From: Clostridiales bacterium
GTDB taxonomy: Bacteria; Bacillota; Clostridia; Lachnospirales; Lachnospiraceae
Assembly: GCA_018365455.1 (NCBI GenBank)
Contig: JAGZJZ010000018.1
Location: 65,152 to 129,151, forward strand
Length of the DNA stretch: 64,000 nt
Direction of reading: 5' to 3'
Each line of letters opens with the position of its first letter. Within the stretch, counting starts at the first letter, position 1. The notes under the pieces are model-generated. The model was not told the origin of the DNA. It did not search any database and worked only from the letters and a program-made list of their open reading frames with translations. This document shows, one piece after another, positions 44,689 through 53,151 of this stretch. Position numbers and translations under genes: made by a program.

Positions 44689-45483
44689 CTACATATTATT
44701 TGATTCCTCACTTTTTCCGTAAACGGCAGCCAACAGCTTTGCAGCCGGTAAAGGCCAGAATTTACGGAACATGGCTATATCCTCTTCCCGTCTGCCCGTA
44801 TCTTCAATAATCCTGGTGGTTGCAGACTCTTCATGAATCCGGTGATATACCAGACGCTTCTTACAGTAAAGAAAAGCCCCTTCCTCCCTGGAAATCTTCT
44901 CCCATGCCTGCCAGTCTTCATTGCTCTTAAATCCCGGCTGGAATACAGGCTCTTTCAGATTCTCTTTTGCAAAACCTACGGAGGGACAGCAGATGGGTGA
45001 ACCCAGGGAAAGGATCCTTCTTCGGATAAATCTGCTGTTTCGCGCCCCTTTTATTTCCATTGGAATCAGCATCAGACGCTTTACTTTTAACAACGTATTG
45101 GATACTACAATCTTTCCGTTTCTGATTTCCCCGTAATCAGAGAAAAAAATCAGTGGCCGCTTTGCCTGATCCATCATACTGCACAGGTTCCACGTATATT
45201 TTTCATGGTAAATATCATCCTGATGTGCGATGGTTACATACCTGGTATCTGCCTTTTCATATGCAAAATTCCAATCCTGGATAATTCCCTTTTCCCCTCT
45301 GTTTATAAAAAGCGGAATATCATTCTCCCTGCAGATTTCTTCTATATAAGAACTGGGTGTAGATGTTACCATTAAAATTTTGCTGGGATGGGACTGCTTT
45401 TTCAAAGAACGGATACATGCCGTAAGATAGGGACTGTCCCCATAGGCACATATGGCAAATGTGTGTTTTTCATTTTCTTTCAT
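44689..45483 (-). CDS. family 2 glycosyltransferase
   Basis: About 264 residues. TFAICAYGDSPYLTACI, MVTSTPSSY, NRGEKGIIQDWNFA and IAHQDDIY give a GT2 fold with an HQDD metal site. The ATG at 45483 follows AGGTAATAAA. An ORF extending 32 codons upstream has no ribosome site and an unlikely Cys-rich start. It lies just upstream of the DPM1-like gene with a 13-nt gap. Donor unknown. Confidence 0.85.
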   Translation of the reverse strand: MKENEKHTFAICAYGDSPYLTACIRSLKKQSHPSKILMVTSTPSSYIEEICRENDIPLFINRGEKGIIQDWNFAYEKADTRYVTIAHQDDIYHEKYTWNLCSMMDQAKRPLIFFSDYGEIRNGKIVVSNTLLKVKRLMLIPMEIKGARNSRFIRRRILSLGSPICCPSVGFAKENLKEPVFQPGFKSNEDWQAWEKISREEGAFLYCKKRLVYHRIHEESATTRIIEDTGRREEDIAMFRKFWPLPAAKLLAAVYGKSEESNNM

Positions 45484-45537
45484 TTTATTACCTATATTGC
45501 ACTTCTTTTGCAATACTGCCACTAACATGTTCCAGAG

Positions 45538-45645
45538 CCTGTTTTGACGCACATCTGTCTGAAAGCAATTTTCATACACGCTCTAGTAAAACAGGTTAAA
45601 GAATATCAGCGTGGCATCCTTTTAATTTCAATTTTCTTTAACCTG
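45538..45645 (-). promoter_or_regulatory. leader with mutually exclusive hairpins upstream of the GT2 gene
   Basis: In the minus-strand transcript CAGGTTAAAGAA (45645-45634) pairs with TTCTTTAACCTG (45603-45592) over a 30-nt loop, followed by UUUUAC. The same second arm with its U tail (CCTGTTTT, 45595-45588) can instead pair with AAAACAGG at 45545-45538. This is a terminator/anti-terminator-like layout, but the U-run is only four long. Confidence 0.4.
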
Positions 45646-45695
45646 GAAATGTTATACAAATCATACCGTAATTCGTGAGTCATTGTACCATAAAA

Positions 45696-46940
45696 TCAGG
45701 ATCTTGACAACGCCGCCGAATTTCCGATCCTCTTCTGCAAAAATACAAACAACAGCACAATCTCTACCGTAAGTCCCAGAATCGTGGCAAAGCTTGTCCC
45801 CTGCATGCCCCACAATCGGATCAATACCACCGAGGACAGAGAGCCTGATACAACCGCCGCTATATTACTGATAATCAGTCCTTTAAAATCCTTCACAACG
45901 GTGAGTACCCCGCAAAGCAGCCAGCTGAATGCAGTGAGTATGGTACAGACTACCAGGGGCAGTAACAGCCCTGTAAATGGCAGTATCTTTTCCCCGATTA
46001 ACAGCAAAAGACCCCATCTTCCTAAAAGTGCCGCACCGGCCAAAGCTACAGCCGACACTGCTCCAACCACTTTCACACAAGTAAACAGCAGCTTCCAGAA
46101 TCCCTCCCGGTCCCCTGCGTGGTATTTTTCAGCAAAAGCCGTTACAAAAGGATTGAAAATATATGTGGAAGCCATCTGCACCACCAAGGTAGGTGCTGCA
46201 ATTGCCGCATACACACCAAGCTTGTCATTTCCGCAGAATTTCTCCAGAATGTATCTTGGAATGGAACTGATTCCAGCGTTTAGAAATAAATAAACCACTA
46301 AGGGAAAACACCGGATCAGCAATTCCTGTACTTTTTTAAAATTGCCGTCAAACTTTATTGAGGTAATCCCTTTCACATGTCTGCGGTCATAGAGTATAAT
46401 CACGAGAAATGTGGATACCGCCATTGCCCCAAATGCAATTGGCAGGCTTTGGAATAATCCCAGAAAAACGATATAGGAGCCCAGCATTGCAACTCCACGG
46501 ATCACCATGGATTTCCCCAGGTAATCCATGCGCCAGTATTTTTGGAAAAATCCGGCATAGACATCAAACAGAGCTTCTCCAAGCCGGAAGACCATATAAA
46601 TGATAATACTGATACTGGATACTTGATCATACCGGTTCGCAGCTACAAATGCCGCACACAGAATAAATGCCGTTATTCCGGTCACGATCCTGCTTATCAC
46701 ATAGGTTCCCTGGGCATATTCATTCTCCGTATCCGCCACCTGGAATGTACGCATTCCATAGACCGCTATACTATAGAACATATTTGTAATAGACATAGCT
46801 AATGTCAGAATACCGGAATTTTCAAATCCGGAGATACGGATTACCAGAACACTTAAAAGCCACTGACATCCCAGATAGACCAGACTTCCCCAGGTATTCC
46901 AAAGAATGCTGGTTTTAATCGACATTTTTTTATCTTCCAT
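45696..46940 (-). CDS. oligosaccharide flippase (Wzx/MVF family)
   Basis: About 414 residues with 12 hydrophobic segments. NTWGSLVYLGCQWLLSVLVI opens the MVF-type fold, and the C-terminal half has FNPFVTAFAEKYHAGD as in PST-family exporters. It should flip a lipid-linked glycan and is distinct from the WzxC-like protein at 7628-9091. The ATG at 46940 has AAGGG about 6 nt upstream. An ATG two codons earlier is too close. It follows LicD by 16 nt. Confidence 0.88.
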   Translation of the reverse strand: MEDKKMSIKTSILWNTWGSLVYLGCQWLLSVLVIRISGFENSGILTLAMSITNMFYSIAVYGMRTFQVADTENEYAQGTYVISRIVTGITAFILCAAFVAANRYDQVSSISIIIYMVFRLGEALFDVYAGFFQKYWRMDYLGKSMVIRGVAMLGSYIVFLGLFQSLPIAFGAMAVSTFLVIILYDRRHVKGITSIKFDGNFKKVQELLIRCFPLVVYLFLNAGISSIPRYILEKFCGNDKLGVYAAIAAPTLVVQMASTYIFNPFVTAFAEKYHAGDREGFWKLLFTCVKVVGAVSAVALAGAALLGRWGLLLLIGEKILPFTGLLLPLVVCTILTAFSWLLCGVLTVVKDFKGLIISNIAAVVSGSLSSVVLIRLWGMQGTSFATILGLTVEIVLLFVFLQKRIGNSAALSRS

Positions 46941-46956
46941 AGTCATCCCTTACTTT

Positions 46957-47817
46957 TTACTCTGCTTCCTGCTTTCCAAAATCCAACTGGTATGGACAGT
47001 GATTATACCGTTTTTCTTCCGGTGGAAGCTGCATATAATCCCCATAATAGGCATACAGCATATCATGCATGTCATTTGGGAATGTAAGTTCCAGATGTTC
47101 AAACTTCATCCGCTTCAAAGGATACAGGTCTTTGCGGTCAATCATGCTTGTAAAAGGTCTTGCCTCCGGCAGGTATGCAAGCCTTTTCGTCTTCTGCTTA
47201 TTATATCTCATGCAGCATCTTTTTCCACGCAAAAAAACGCCTCTCTTGGAAATATGCATCACCTTCATCAGCTTATTTCCAGCCCGGCACGCAGCCAGTA
47301 CCAGTTTTAACTTTGTTCCTTCCAGCAGCAGGCTGGGCCTTGATATGCTGCACAAAATCAATAATTTACTGTAAAACCAGGCACTATATGCCTGAAGCTT
47401 CATCTTCCACTGACAATCGGGAACATTGTCATATGCATACAAATCCAAAAAGATCCCAAATTCACAGTCCACGTCTTTCATTGCATATTCTCTGAAAACC
47501 GTTCCGTTTTTACACATATGCGCAGTAAAAAGCGGATAATTTTCATCAGAATCTCCGCGTAAAATAGTGTATTTATCTTTTAGTTCCTCGCCTGCAAGTT
47601 TACAAAACCGCTCATAATTCTTCCTGGTAAACGCCAGATCTATGTCGTCATCCCAGGGAATAAATCCCTGATGCCGCAATGCTCCGATTGCAGTACCTCC
47701 TATGCCAAAGTATGGTATCTTATGCTTCTCACAAAAATTCACAAAATCCTCCAGCATCTCCAGTTCCGTTTCCTGAAGCCTGCGAAGTGTCTCACCGTCA
47801 TATTTCTTTCGCTGCAT
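46957..47817 (-). CDS. licD: LicD family phosphotransferase (phosphocholine to envelope glycan)
   Basis: 286 residues. YFGIGGTAIGALRHQGFIPW followed by DDDIDLAF is the LicD signature (nucleotidyltransferase-like, with DDDID metal ligands). In pneumococcus LicD1/D2 transfer phosphocholine from CDP-choline to teichoic-acid repeats. Here it lies beside a Pce-like esterase, choline-binding-type proteins, a choline-type transporter and LicA/LicC enzymes, so phosphocholine is the likely cargo. GAGGGG precedes the ATG. It is first in the minus-strand run and divergent from the esterase gene. Confidence 0.88.
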   Translation of the reverse strand: MQRKKYDGETLRRLQETELEMLEDFVNFCEKHKIPYFGIGGTAIGALRHQGFIPWDDDIDLAFTRKNYERFCKLAGEELKDKYTILRGDSDENYPLFTAHMCKNGTVFREYAMKDVDCEFGIFLDLYAYDNVPDCQWKMKLQAYSAWFYSKLLILCSISRPSLLLEGTKLKLVLAACRAGNKLMKVMHISKRGVFLRGKRCCMRYNKQKTKRLAYLPEARPFTSMIDRKDLYPLKRMKFEHLELTFPNDMHDMLYAYYGDYMQLPPEEKRYNHCPYQLDFGKQEAE

Positions 47818-47951
47818 AATCTTCCCCTCAAAAAGTATTTATTACAAATCTTTTAATTCTTGTTAATTATAATATAACATTTATAGATGAAATAGACAAC
47901 TGTTAATTGAGGGATGAGAATATAAACTTGGGAATGCAAAAGCTTTTAAAC

Positions 47952-47980
47952 TTGTAATGCGCTTTCTCTTAGAGTATAAT
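47952..47980 (+). promoter_or_regulatory. promoter of the phosphorylcholine esterase gene
   Basis: -35 TTGTAA (47952-47957), 17-bp spacer, -10 TATAAT (47975-47980). Transcription would begin near 47988, giving a leader of about 140 nt before the start codon at 48130. Confidence 0.75.
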
Positions 47981-47987
47981 CTACCTG

Positions 47988-48129
47988 TATCATACATATG
48001 ACGCTGCCTGTTTGTGGACAAGTACTGGGCTGCGTAGATAGCAGGTGCTATTTGCGTAATGCAGTATGCGGGGGAAATCCATACATCTGCAGCCGAAGTG
48101 ATTTAATACCAATGAATAAGGGGATTTCA
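47988..48129 (+). other. structured leader of the phosphorylcholine esterase gene
   Basis: The leader can fold into a multibranch form: GGCTGC near 48029 pairs with GCAGCC near 48090 and encloses two small stems, ATAGC/GCTAT and GTATG/CATAC. It matches no riboswitch consensus I know. An in-frame ATG at 47998 would add 44 codons but has no ribosome site and no signal peptide. Confidence 0.35.
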
Positions 48130-49698
48130 ATGATGAAAAGAAAATTTAACGCAATGTTTACGGCAGTAATTGTCTGCCTGGCTGTCTTGTGCCTGCCACT
48201 GGCAGCAAATGCATCCGCTAAAAACAAAACGCGGATCCATTTTATCTGTATTGAAGGCAATAACGATGCCATTTTGCTGGAAAGCAACGGACACTTTGGA
48301 ATGGTAGATTCCGGAGAAGACAGTGACTATCCAAAGGGGAATAATCCGAAATATCCCATGCGGCCCGGCATCAATACTTCCGGAGGGCATGAGCAGGAAG
48401 TCATTAAATATCTGAAAAAGATCGGCGTAAAGAAACTGGACTTTTACATTGGCACTCATGCTCACAGCGACCATATCGGAAGCGGGGATGAAATCTTAAA
48501 AGCCTTTAAAACTGAACGCTTGTATCTGAACAAATACAGCGATAATTACATCTCAGTCAAATCAAATCTCTGGGACAACCAATATTGCTACGATACTCTG
48601 ATTTCCGCGGCTAAAAAACGCGGCACCAAAATTATCCAGAACTTTTCCAAAATTTCTAACCGGAAGTTTTCTCTGGGCGATATGGAAATCGAGATCATGA
48701 ATTATAAGCGCGCCACGGATGCAAAAGGCAATATCGCCAAAAGGCCGGATGACAATTATAACTCTCTGGGTGTAAAAGTAACGGTAAATGATCTCACTGC
48801 ATTTTTAGCAGGAGATATCAGTAACCTGGCTCCGGATTATGACGAAAGCAAGCTTTCCAAAGTACTGGGCCCCATTGATCTGTTAAAATTGGGACACCAT
48901 GGCATCGGAGATGCAAATTCACCCAGCTATCTTCGTATGATATCACCGGATTATGCAGTTGCAACCGGTTTGATCACCAACATGTCCGCCTCAGTAAGAA
49001 ATACGCTGAACACGATTGAATGTAAACTCTTTACCACAAACGGACAGCCTAAAAACTCAGCAATCATAGCGGATATGAGCAATGGTAAAACATTGAATAT
49101 GATCTCCCCCGGGAATCTGACTCTGAAAAAGAAAAGCAGTGGTTCCCAAAAGCAATATGCATTCTATACATCCAGGAACAAAAAATATGCCAGAAAAAAC
49201 ACCTGGATTTACTATAACGAAAATTATTATTACATAAACAGCAAGGGTAACGTGGAACGAAACAGCTGGAAAAAAGAAGGTAACTATTATTATTATCTGG
49301 ACAACAACGGTATCATGCAGATGAATGCAGCAAGAGTACGGGGCATTCCTTATTCCTTTGATGCCAGCGGCAAGCTTTCAGAGGGCGGCTGGACAAGAGG
49401 TTCTACTTCCTGGTCCTATGCAGATGCTTCCGGCAGGGCCAAAACAGGATGGGCAAAAATAGAAGGTAAATGGTACTATTTCAATAAATCAGGAATCATG
49501 AAAACCGGATGGATTAAACTTAAGGGCAAACAATATTTCTTAAGATCAAACGGACAGATGGCCGCCAATACCTGGATCAACTATGGCGGAGTGAAATACT
49601 ATGTGGGCAGCGATGGCGTGATGCTTCGCAATACAAAGAAAAAAATCAAAGGTAAGATTTACCGTTTTGATGACGGTGGGGTCTGCATCAATTATTAG
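48130..49698 (+). CDS. teichoic-acid phosphorylcholine esterase (Pce/CbpE-like) with choline-binding repeats
   Basis: 522 residues. The signal peptide (about 1-28, cleavage near ANASA) precedes a metallo-beta-lactamase domain: IHFICIEGNNDAILLESNGH, VDSGEDSDYP, THAHSDHIGS (Zn ligands), AGDIS and KLGHHG. The segments LESNGHF, KKYSD/NKYSD and LWDN match pneumococcal Pce/CbpE closely and in order. From about residue 350 several cell-wall-binding repeats (WYYFNKSGIMKTGW type) follow. It should remove phosphocholine from surface teichoic acid while bound to that ligand. AAGGGG is 6 nt before the ATG, and a second ATG follows directly. A convergent terminator separates it from the amidase. Confidence 0.9.
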   Translation: MMKRKFNAMFTAVIVCLAVLCLPLAANASAKNKTRIHFICIEGNNDAILLESNGHFGMVDSGEDSDYPKGNNPKYPMRPGINTSGGHEQEVIKYLKKIGVKKLDFYIGTHAHSDHIGSGDEILKAFKTERLYLNKYSDNYISVKSNLWDNQYCYDTLISAAKKRGTKIIQNFSKISNRKFSLGDMEIEIMNYKRATDAKGNIAKRPDDNYNSLGVKVTVNDLTAFLAGDISNLAPDYDESKLSKVLGPIDLLKLGHHGIGDANSPSYLRMISPDYAVATGLITNMSASVRNTLNTIECKLFTTNGQPKNSAIIADMSNGKTLNMISPGNLTLKKKSSGSQKQYAFYTSRNKKYARKNTWIYYNENYYYINSKGNVERNSWKKEGNYYYYLDNNGIMQMNAARVRGIPYSFDASGKLSEGGWTRGSTSWSYADASGRAKTGWAKIEGKWYYFNKSGIMKTGWIKLKGKQYFLRSNGQMAANTWINYGGVKYYVGSDGVMLRNTKKKIKGKIYRFDDGGVCINY

Positions 49699-49707
49699 TC
49701 TATAATC

Positions 49708-49752
49708 AAAGAGCAGCACCGGTAAAATAAACCTTTACCGGTGCTGCTCTTT
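49708..49752. terminator. bidirectional intrinsic terminator
   Basis: A perfect 19-bp stem (AAAGAGCAGCACCGGTAAA and its complement) and a 7-nt loop sit between two convergent genes, with 9 nt to the + gene stop and 7 nt to the - gene stop. A-rich and T-rich arm ends serve as U-tract in either direction. Confidence 0.93.
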
Positions 49753-49759
49753 GTATGTT

Positions 49760-51994
49760 CTATTTCTTATTTTTACAAATTCCAGTGGAATCAAACTTAT
49801 AAGTTTTCTTTCCGATTTTCAATTTCATTTTTACTGCCCTGACCCCGTCTGACTTCACATAATACCATTTCTTCTTATAATGAATCCAGGATTTCGTCTG
49901 CATCTTACCCTTAACGAGATAATACCAGTTTCCTTTACTTTTCAGCCATCCATTCTTTGCGGAACCATCTGAACGGAGATAATACCAGTTCTTGCCAAGC
50001 TTAATCCAGCCGGTCTCCATATAGCCCTTTTTATTAAAATAGTATCGTTTTCCATCAATGGTTACCCATTTTTTCTTTGGATAAGTACCATTGCCATAGC
50101 GGTACCACCAGCCGGTATTATCCTTTTCCCAGCGGTTTGGAAGAAGAACACCTTTTTCGCTTAGAAATACAGTTTCTTTATTGATGACCTGTTTTCCGGT
50201 CAGCGCCGCCCCGTTATCTCCAAAATAACAGGTCTTACCGCCCAGGGTCCGCTTACCGGTAACCATATAGCCATTTCCGCTGAAATAATACCATTTTCCT
50301 TTGATCTTTTTCCAGCGCTTCACCATAGAACCATCTTTATTCAGATAGCATTTCCTGCCCTTATAGGTTATCCAACCAGTGGCATTCTTCCCATCCCATT
50401 TTTCAAAGTACCAGGTGCTGCCTTTCAAATACCAGTCTCCGGCAGGGCTTGCCAGAATTGCACCTTTTTCATCTAACGTCACTTTTTTTCCGCCAATGGT
50501 CTGTACACCGGTCATCGCTTCACCGGTAGGCTGGAAATAATAAATTTTACCCGATATCTTTTGTTTTCCGGTCAGCATGATTCCGCCGGCATTAAAATAA
50601 TATACTTTTCCGTCTATGGTCTGCCATCCGGTAGCTCTGCTGCCATCCTGCTTCACATAGTATGTATTGTTTCCATCTTTTTTCCAGCCGGTATCTACTG
50701 CCGGCGGATTTGTACCGGAAGAACCGGTATCTTTCTTTTTCAGCCCATAGTAGGCTGCAATTGCCTTCGCATCTGCAACACCGATTTTCTTAATTTTCGA
50801 ATTGCTGCCGTAATACTTTACGCAATCATTAGGGTTATTCACAAACCCATGCTCCACTATCATTCCCGGAAATCCGGCTAGAACACATCTTCTTACAATA
50901 CCATAATAATCAGCCAGGGTTCCGTTTGGATATTGATCCCCAGTCTCCGATAAGCGGTACTGTATTCCCTGATTTTTAAACCCTGCTTCGTTCAGCTTGT
51001 CCAGAATGGTATATGCGATATCATGGGAAACCTGTGTGATATCCCCCCGGTACTGTCCCTTTGATAAAAATACCAAAGCTCCGGATACACTGTACTGCTC
51101 ATTGCTGTTGGTAGAATTAATATGCTGACTGATAAATACGGTTGCGCCAACCGACGCTCCATAATCCACCCGCTGATACAATTCCATGTACTTGTCTGTA
51201 GAACGGGTGAGATATACCTTTACCCCTTCATAGGTTTCCAGCTCTCGTTTGGTATATTTAGAGATCTTCAGCGTAATATCTTTTTCAATATAAGCTTTTC
51301 CATTCCAGGTTCTGCAAGCTCCGGATTCAGAGCCTCCATGTCCCGGATCCAGAACTACTACAATTTTTCCATCGGATCCTGCCCTTGGCGCTGCATAGCT
51401 GCTTCTCGCCTTTGGCTGTGATCCTGCCAGCGCCTGTGCCTGATTCAATGCATTGGTAATTCCGGCAGTATCATCTGCAAGAACTCTTTTTACCGTATTC
51501 TCATCTGCTTTTTCCATTGCTCTGGACTGGGCACTTTTCGCTCTGCTTTTTGAAGAAGCCCCATCACTGCCTTCTACTTTAGAAACAGCAGTGTCCCCAC
51601 TGGAACGATAGGCTTTTAAATCAATATTTCGGACCACACCTCCCAGGTTCAGTTCCAACCGGTTAAGGCTGGTATCCGCAAGTCCGCCTCCTTTTACCAG
51701 AAACGCTGCATAGCTGCCGGATATCTCCGTAACATTAATTCCTCTTTCTGCTCCCCCACCATCCCGGTAGTATAACTTAGCTCCGGTCAGAGCGCCATTT
51801 CCTTCCGCAATCTCAGCCACAATCAGCTGTCCGGCATCACTTGCCATAGACTGTGGCTCCACATACATCATTTTCAGAATATCTGTGGCCCGTTTTTGTT
51901 CTGCTGCACCGGCGATTTCAGCCGGAACCAGACTAAAGAGCATGACAAATGTCAAAAGCCATGCAATAACCCGTACTCTCCTCTTCATTTGCAT
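49760..51994 (-). CDS. N-acetylmuramoyl-L-alanine amidase (Amidase_3) with choline-binding-type repeats
   Basis: 744 residues. The signal peptide (1 to about 30, AGAAEQ) precedes an about 80-residue beta domain, a Ser/Ala-rich linker and Amidase_3 at about 210-395. The Zn ligands are in VLDPGHGG, IEKDITL and SQHINS, and the catalytic Glu is in VEHGFVNN. From about 415 to the end there are roughly fifteen cell-wall-binding repeats of 19-21 residues with the GKWYYF and MxTGW pattern. It cleaves the peptide from MurNAc while bound to the decorated wall polymer, probably in cell separation. AGGGG is 7 nt before the ATG, and the promoter is near-consensus. Confidence 0.93.
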   Translation of the reverse strand: MQMKRRVRVIAWLLTFVMLFSLVPAEIAGAAEQKRATDILKMMYVEPQSMASDAGQLIVAEIAEGNGALTGAKLYYRDGGGAERGINVTEISGSYAAFLVKGGGLADTSLNRLELNLGGVVRNIDLKAYRSSGDTAVSKVEGSDGASSKSRAKSAQSRAMEKADENTVKRVLADDTAGITNALNQAQALAGSQPKARSSYAAPRAGSDGKIVVVLDPGHGGSESGACRTWNGKAYIEKDITLKISKYTKRELETYEGVKVYLTRSTDKYMELYQRVDYGASVGATVFISQHINSTNSNEQYSVSGALVFLSKGQYRGDITQVSHDIAYTILDKLNEAGFKNQGIQYRLSETGDQYPNGTLADYYGIVRRCVLAGFPGMIVEHGFVNNPNDCVKYYGSNSKIKKIGVADAKAIAAYYGLKKKDTGSSGTNPPAVDTGWKKDGNNTYYVKQDGSRATGWQTIDGKVYYFNAGGIMLTGKQKISGKIYYFQPTGEAMTGVQTIGGKKVTLDEKGAILASPAGDWYLKGSTWYFEKWDGKNATGWITYKGRKCYLNKDGSMVKRWKKIKGKWYYFSGNGYMVTGKRTLGGKTCYFGDNGAALTGKQVINKETVFLSEKGVLLPNRWEKDNTGWWYRYGNGTYPKKKWVTIDGKRYYFNKKGYMETGWIKLGKNWYYLRSDGSAKNGWLKSKGNWYYLVKGKMQTKSWIHYKKKWYYVKSDGVRAVKMKLKIGKKTYKFDSTGICKNKK

Positions 51995-52027
51995 CTTTTT
52001 CCCCTATCTTACCTTATGTATTTTCTA

Positions 52028-52061
52028 TACCTATTATAAGTAGGTAAGTAGAAATTGTCAA
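52028..52061 (-). promoter_or_regulatory. consensus promoter of the amidase gene with a dyad over the -10
   Basis: On the minus strand -35 TTGACA (52056-52061), 17-bp spacer, -10 TATAAT (52033-52038), all perfect. The dyad TACCTA-7-TAGGTA at 52028-52046 spans the -10 and could be an operator. Confidence 0.85.
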
Positions 52062-52118
52062 GAAATCATTACGATTTTATAAACGAATTATTAAATTTTA
52101 GATGCATTATTGGGGGTT

Positions 52119-52457
52119 TGTTGAGAAAGGATACGCTTTGTAGAGCAGGTGATGTACGGAAAGATGGGGGTGGGCAACTGGTATGGGCGAAGGAAGCGTA
52201 GAGCAGAACTGGTATTTTCTAACCTTTCCGAAGCGCTTTTTGGCGGCACGCGGGCATTCGCTGCGAAATCCTGATGGATTTCGCAGCTCATTGCCCGCTT
52301 CGTATCCGATGGGAGCCATCGAATACGATCCGCCAAAAAACACTTCGGAAAAGTAAGTAAATACTCAGCTCTGCTCTACGCTTCCTTCGCCCATACCAGT
52401 TGCCCACCCCCATCTTTCCGAGATTCAGTCTCCACCACAAAGCTGGTTTTCTCAACA
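52119..52457 (+). repeat. long palindromic repeat element, copy A
   Basis: The ends are TGTTGAGAAA (52119-52128) and TTTCTCAACA (52448-52457). Inside, 52157-52207 and 52370-52420 are exact reverse complements over 51 bp. The pairing continues imperfectly inward to an apical 12-bp hairpin (52260-52271 with 52276-52287, loop TGAT). The right arm carries an extra side hairpin at 52300-52328 (13 pairs, one mismatch, loop GAG). The whole can fold as a three-way junction. Short ORFs cross it in several frames, but the structure explains the sequence better. Confidence 0.85.
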
Positions 52458-52798
52458 GGATGGAGACCCAGAGCTGTGACAGGCTGTTCTTTATTGGATG
52501 TGGCATAATGATGTATAACATTGTATGTTTTGAGTTTTGATGTTTTGATGTCTTAGTGTTTTAGCAATTCTGGAAACAAAATCAAATTATCCTTTATTAC
52601 CTGATCACAGGCATAACAGACTGAATGTACGATATTCATAAATTTATTATTGTAGATTAATGAAACGGACTACTGTGATAAAACAGGTTGCTATATAAAT
52701 TATATGTCATTTATATTATTCAAACTATATATGTTTCGTAGCTTTACCCAATTCCATGCCAATAACATCCAGCATGCCACAACCCCGGGGGCCCACCA
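52458..52798. other. spacer between the two palindromic elements, no gene seen
   Basis: AT-rich sequence without a convincing ORF, terminator or RNA gene. The first 45 nt or so and the last 45 nt look weakly related in inverted orientation, so the elements may extend slightly beyond the limits given. Confidence 0.5.
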
Positions 52799-53140
52799 TC
52801 CTGAGAAAACCAGCTTTGTATCAATAAACTGTATCTCGGAAAGGGAAGGGGGCGGATCTGGGCTGGTGGTTGGATGGCGTGTAGCAGATCTGAGCATTTA
52901 CTTACCTTCCCGGAGTGTTTTTTGGCGGATAGGATTCGACTGGCTCCCATCGGATCCTAAGCGGGCAATGAGCAGCGAAATCCATCAGGATTTCGGTGCG
53001 AATGCCCGCGTGCCGCCAAAAAGCGCTCCGGGAAGGTTAGAAAATGCCAGTTCTGCGTTAAGCCATCCAACCACCAGTCCAGGTCCGCCCCCTTCCCTTT
53101 CCGCACACCACCTCCATATACAAAGCGTCCTAAATCAGCA
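52799..53140 (-). repeat. long palindromic repeat element, copy B (inverted relative to copy A)
   Basis: Same architecture on the opposite strand. The outer arms 52837-52878 and 53062-53103 pair over 42 bp with two G-U-type positions. The side hairpin is at 52930-52959 and the apical hairpin lies around 52972-52996. The core (CCGCCAAAAA, GCGGGCAATGAGC, GGTTAGAAAAT) is shared with copy A, but the outer-arm sequence is different. The right edge is about 12 bp from the end of the transporter gene. Confidence 0.82.
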
Positions 53141-53151
53141 TCCCCCCATTA

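Noticed and set aside
45484..45579. 32-codon upstream extension of the GT2 gene at 44689-45483
   Set aside because: The region contains the alternative hairpin arms and no ribosome site, while AGGTAA precedes the ATG at 45483.
47998..48129. 44-codon N-terminal extension of the esterase in frame from ATG 47998
   Set aside because: No ribosome site at 47998. The extension would bury the signal peptide, and AAGGGG precedes ATG 48130 at good spacing.
52119..53140. Insertion sequence with terminal inverted repeats
   Set aside because: The inverted ends exist, but no transposase ORF is enclosed. A non-autonomous element remains possible, so it is reported as a repeat.
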